Part shown: piece after piece, positions 5,345 to 5,613 of the stretch
Position numbering within the stretch: the stretch's first letter is position 1
Layout: the number at the start of each line of letters is the position of its first letter
Notes under the pieces: model-generated
The model's input: the letters and a program-made list of their open reading frames with translations, nothing else
The model's database searches: none
Told to the model about the DNA's origin: nothing
Assembly: GCA_018384465.1 (NCBI GenBank)
Contig: JAHAYQ010000149.1
Span: 1-5,613, forward strand
DNA from: Myroides sp.
GTDB lineage: Bacteria > Bacteroidota > Bacteroidia > Flavobacteriales > Flavobacteriaceae
Reading direction: 5' to 3'
Length of the DNA stretch: 5,613 bases
Position numbers and translations under genes: made by a program

Positions 5345-5435
5345 CACGCGTTTTGCGTGTGGGGTGGTTACACCCCATTACGGCGATAGCCGTTTGGCTA
5401 TGCGAAACCCCCATTTTGGGGGTGGAGTATAGCCA
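5345..5435. repeat. Cluster of four adjacent GC-rich stem-loops
   Basis: The stems follow one another almost without gaps: CACGC/GCGTG (5345-5359), TGGGGTG-GTTA-CACCCCA (5360-5377), ACGGC-GATA-GCCGT (5380-5393), and TGGCTAT (5395-5401) paired with ATAGCCA (5429-5435) around an inner ACCCCC/GGGGGT hairpin (5407-5423). ATAGCC at 5386-5391 can instead pair with GGCTAT at 5396-5401, so two of the folds exclude each other. The cluster could be an intergenic palindromic repeat or a structured RNA. The strand is unknown. Confidence 0.5.
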
Positions 5436-5613
5436 ATACAACGAGAGAACCCCTACAGAAATAGTTCTTTTTTACGAAAAGCAGCGAGCGGGCGGGGCGA
5501 GCGTACCCCAACAAAAGGGGGCAGCTGGGGTTGTTTAATTTTAGGCTTTTAATTTTAGCGTTCCTTTTAATTAAAGCGGAGCGAGCAAAGCGAGAAAAGC
5601 AGAGTTAAGATCA
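5436..5613. other. Gene-free right end with GCGAG motifs and a short direct repeat
   Basis: I find no credible gene here. GCGAGC-type words occur near 5484, 5497, 5580 and 5590, and AAAAGCAG occurs twice. ACCCCA (about 5505-5510) can pair with TGGGGT (about 5526-5531). TTTAATTTTAG is repeated directly at 5534-5544 and 5548-5558. The local composition is more GC-rich and patchier than the coding part. Together with 5311-5435 it is a non-coding stretch of about 300 bp. Confidence 0.4.

Noticed and set aside
5353..5538. 61-codon open frame on the plus strand at the right end
   Set aside because: It runs through the hairpin cluster and the repetitive GC-rich motifs, has no SD, and its translation looks like read-through of repeats rather than a protein.

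Overview
The window is AT-rich bacterial or phage DNA in which every supported gene lies on the minus strand, so transcription runs from the right-hand end towards position 1. Four of the five genes have clear Shine-Dalgarno sequences (AAGGAG, AAGGGGG, AAAGGGG, AAGGTGG). Two promoters are of the sigma-70 type (TTGACA-17-TAGATT and TTGACC-17-TATAAT), which argues against a Bacteroidetes host with its divergent promoter consensus. The low GC content, the SD use, and the GC-rich hairpins and GCGAGC motifs at the right end would fit a gut spirochaete such as Treponema or a Firmicute. This host guess is inference from style and is weak.

Layout in order of transcription. (1) 5613-5311: no gene; a cluster of short GC-rich stem-loops and GCGAG-type motifs. 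(2) 5310-5282: a near-consensus promoter whose 17-bp spacer lies inside a 21-bp inverted repeat. It drives a 249-aa protein (5274-4525) and, 20 bp further on, a 149-aa protein with a phage-structural N-terminal motif (4504-4055), then a terminator. (3) A second hairpin terminator (3957-3905), a consensus promoter, a leader of about 70 nt, a 201-aa protein (3778-3173), a 30-aa glycine-zipper membrane peptide (3154-3062), and a terminator. (4) A possible promoter and a 902-aa repeat protein (2856-148), followed by a strong terminator close to the left end.

The unifying observation is that the 249-, 201- and 902-aa proteins begin with the same roughly 50- to 90-residue module. It aligns without gaps from Met1 to Phe50 and carries the core G-K-[VL]-G-x-T-x-G. 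After it the C-terminal parts are beta-rich and very different in length. The module and the overall form of the 201-aa protein recall the DUF6266 family (function unknown); this is from memory, not from a search. In the 902-aa protein the module is followed by about seven beta-sandwich-like units, three of them in an exact 110-residue (330-bp) tandem array.

A reasonable reading is a cluster of accessory virion or surface-adhesin proteins, probably from a phage or prophage. A common N-terminal piece would dock each protein to a shared partner and the variable C-terminal parts would bind targets. The phage-type motif in the 149-aa protein and the small membrane peptide support a phage link, but no capsid, portal, terminase, integrase or lysis enzyme is visible, so the assignment stays open.
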